Positions 14,624 through 15,339 of a stretch of 15,339 nt of DNA are shown piece after piece. The first letter of the stretch is position 1; the number at the start of each line of letters is the position of its first letter. The notes beneath the pieces are model-generated. The model was given only the letters and a program-made list of their open reading frames with translations. It searched no databases and was not told where the DNA came from. The DNA is from an uncultured Granulicatella sp. (GTDB lineage Bacteria > Bacillota > Bacilli > Lactobacillales > Aerococcaceae): NCBI GenBank assembly GCA_938017885.1, contig CALIJD010000005.1:1-15339 (forward strand), read 5' to 3'. The translations under genes were made by a program, and so were the position numbers.

Positions 14624-15255
14624 TGAGACCTTATCGAGTTCAAAAATGGGGGGTCGCTACTGCTCTATTTTTATTCTGGTTAAGTTTAGGAATTACCTTT
14701 GTGATCTTTTTCGAACCGCTATACCATTGGTCCATTCAGTGGTTTGGAGTAGAAAAAATGACTGGATACAGTACCGAGGTTCTTAAAACAAATTATCATG
14801 AACTGATAGGATATTTGACGAATCCGTTGAATGATTCACTGGTAATGAGTAATTTTACGAGTTCTCAGCAAGGATTATTTCATTTTTTTGAAGTCAAAAG
14901 GCTGTTCTTTATTAATTTTGCGATATTCCTTTCTTCAGGGTTAGTCAGCTTTTTTGGAATTCGGTCCTTAAAACAAAGGCGTTTAACATGGCTTTTGAGA
15001 AGGCCAATTCGAGGGCTAGTTCTCGTTCCGATTTTCGTTTGTGTTGGTATTGCAAGCTTTTTTAATACATTATTTATTAAATTTCATGAGCTCTTTTTTA
15101 ACAATGATGCTTGGATTTTTGATCCCAAGAAAGATCCTATTATTTTAGCTTTGCCAGAAGAATTTTTTATGGTTTGCTTTATTGTGGTCTTTAGCATATT
15201 GCTACTCGGATTATTGGGAACCAATTTATTGATTAAAAATTTAAAAGAAATCTAG
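14611..15255 (+). CDS. lit: Lipoprotein intramolecular transacylase Lit (TIGR01906 family membrane protein)
   Basis: Lit moves an acyl chain from the diacylglyceryl group to the N-terminal amine of lipoproteins, producing the lyso form found in some low-GC Firmicutes. The 214-residue protein has four predicted membrane helices, near residues 15-34, 97-117, 134-153 and 184-207. It has family hallmarks GLFHFFEVKRLFF and KFHELFFNNDAWIFDP; His91 and His159 correspond to the two conserved histidines reported as essential in Lit. The start at 14611 has AGAGG 10 bases upstream. An in-frame ATG at 14623 would overlap the upstream stop by one base but lacks a clear ribosome site, so the true start is uncertain by four residues. 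Some TIGR01906 members are uncharacterized, so activity is inferred from family. Confidence 0.82.
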   Translation: MEHLMRPYRVQKWGVATALFLFWLSLGITFVIFFEPLYHWSIQWFGVEKMTGYSTEVLKTNYHELIGYLTNPLNDSLVMSNFTSSQQGLFHFFEVKRLFFINFAIFLSSGLVSFFGIRSLKQRRLTWLLRRPIRGLVLVPIFVCVGIASFFNTLFIKFHELFFNNDAWIFDPKKDPIILALPEEFFMVCFIVVFSILLLGLLGTNLLIKNLKEI

Positions 15256-15266
15256 TCTTTTTATAC

Positions 15267-15305
15267 GAGAAGTGACCTTTTATCGAAGGTTGCTTCTCTT
15301 TTTTT
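15267..15305 (+). terminator. Intrinsic terminator of the ybaK-lit operon
   Basis: GAGAAGTGACCTT (15267-15279) pairs with AAGGTTGCTTCTC (15286-15298) along 13 positions, two of them G-U, around a 6-base loop. A run of T at 15299-15305 follows. It lies 11 bases after the lit stop. The last 34 bases of the window contain no supported gene. Confidence 0.9.
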
Positions 15306-15339
15306 ATAAAAATATTCATTTTTGGAAGCACTAAACATG

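Noticed and set aside
15306..15339. ATG at 15337 as the start of another gene
   Set aside because: Only the start triplet lies in the window and the upstream GGAAG is weak, so no gene can be supported.

Overview
The window is AT-rich, with strong AGGAGG-type ribosome binding sites and SigA-type promoters. Its gene neighbourhoods are typical of low-GC Firmicutes: murZ-type murA next to rho, birA-bioY, and yunD-yutD-nagD-lit. The most likely source is a member of the Lactobacillales, perhaps a Carnobacteriaceae- or Enterococcaceae-like fermenter, but the genus cannot be fixed from the sequence alone. No rRNA, tRNA, CRISPR array, insertion sequence or phage gene was found.

Positions 1-6076 hold the 3' part of a deoxysugar catabolic operon on the + strand. 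It has the end of a ribose-type ABC transporter ATPase, its permease and its lipoprotein binding protein, then a RhaB-like kinase, an L-fucose mutarotase (FucU) and a lactaldehyde reductase (FucO), closed by a hairpin terminator. FucU plus FucO point to L-fucose as the most likely substrate, although the kinase reads as the rhamnulokinase family. The isomerase and aldolase would be expected upstream, outside the window. Positions 6077-6817 hold a lone mannose-family PTS EIIA gene with its own promoter and a palindrome upstream of it. It is followed directly by what looks like the last ~45 codons of an EIID gene, so the EIIB, EIIC and most of the EIID genes appear to have been deleted. A bidirectional terminator ends this unit.

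Positions 6820-8359 (- strand) hold birA-bioY, for biotin protein ligase/repressor and biotin uptake. A BirA-type operator overlaps the -35 box of their promoter. Divergent from them, murA (murZ/murA2 type) and rho form a + strand unit ending in a strong intrinsic terminator at 11072-11111.

Positions 11175-15255 form a compact + strand operon whose genes overlap or abut: ybaK (mischarged-tRNA editing), yunD (metallophosphatase/5'-nucleotidase), yutD with a long basic tail, a NagD/YutF-type HAD phosphatase and lit (lipoprotein intramolecular transacylase, TIGR01906 family). A hairpin terminator follows.

Most of the window is ordinary core metabolism. The points most worth following are the eroded PTS locus beside the fucose operon, the palindrome before the orphan EIIA, the BirA operator, the basic tail of YutD, and lit in a conserved-looking operon.
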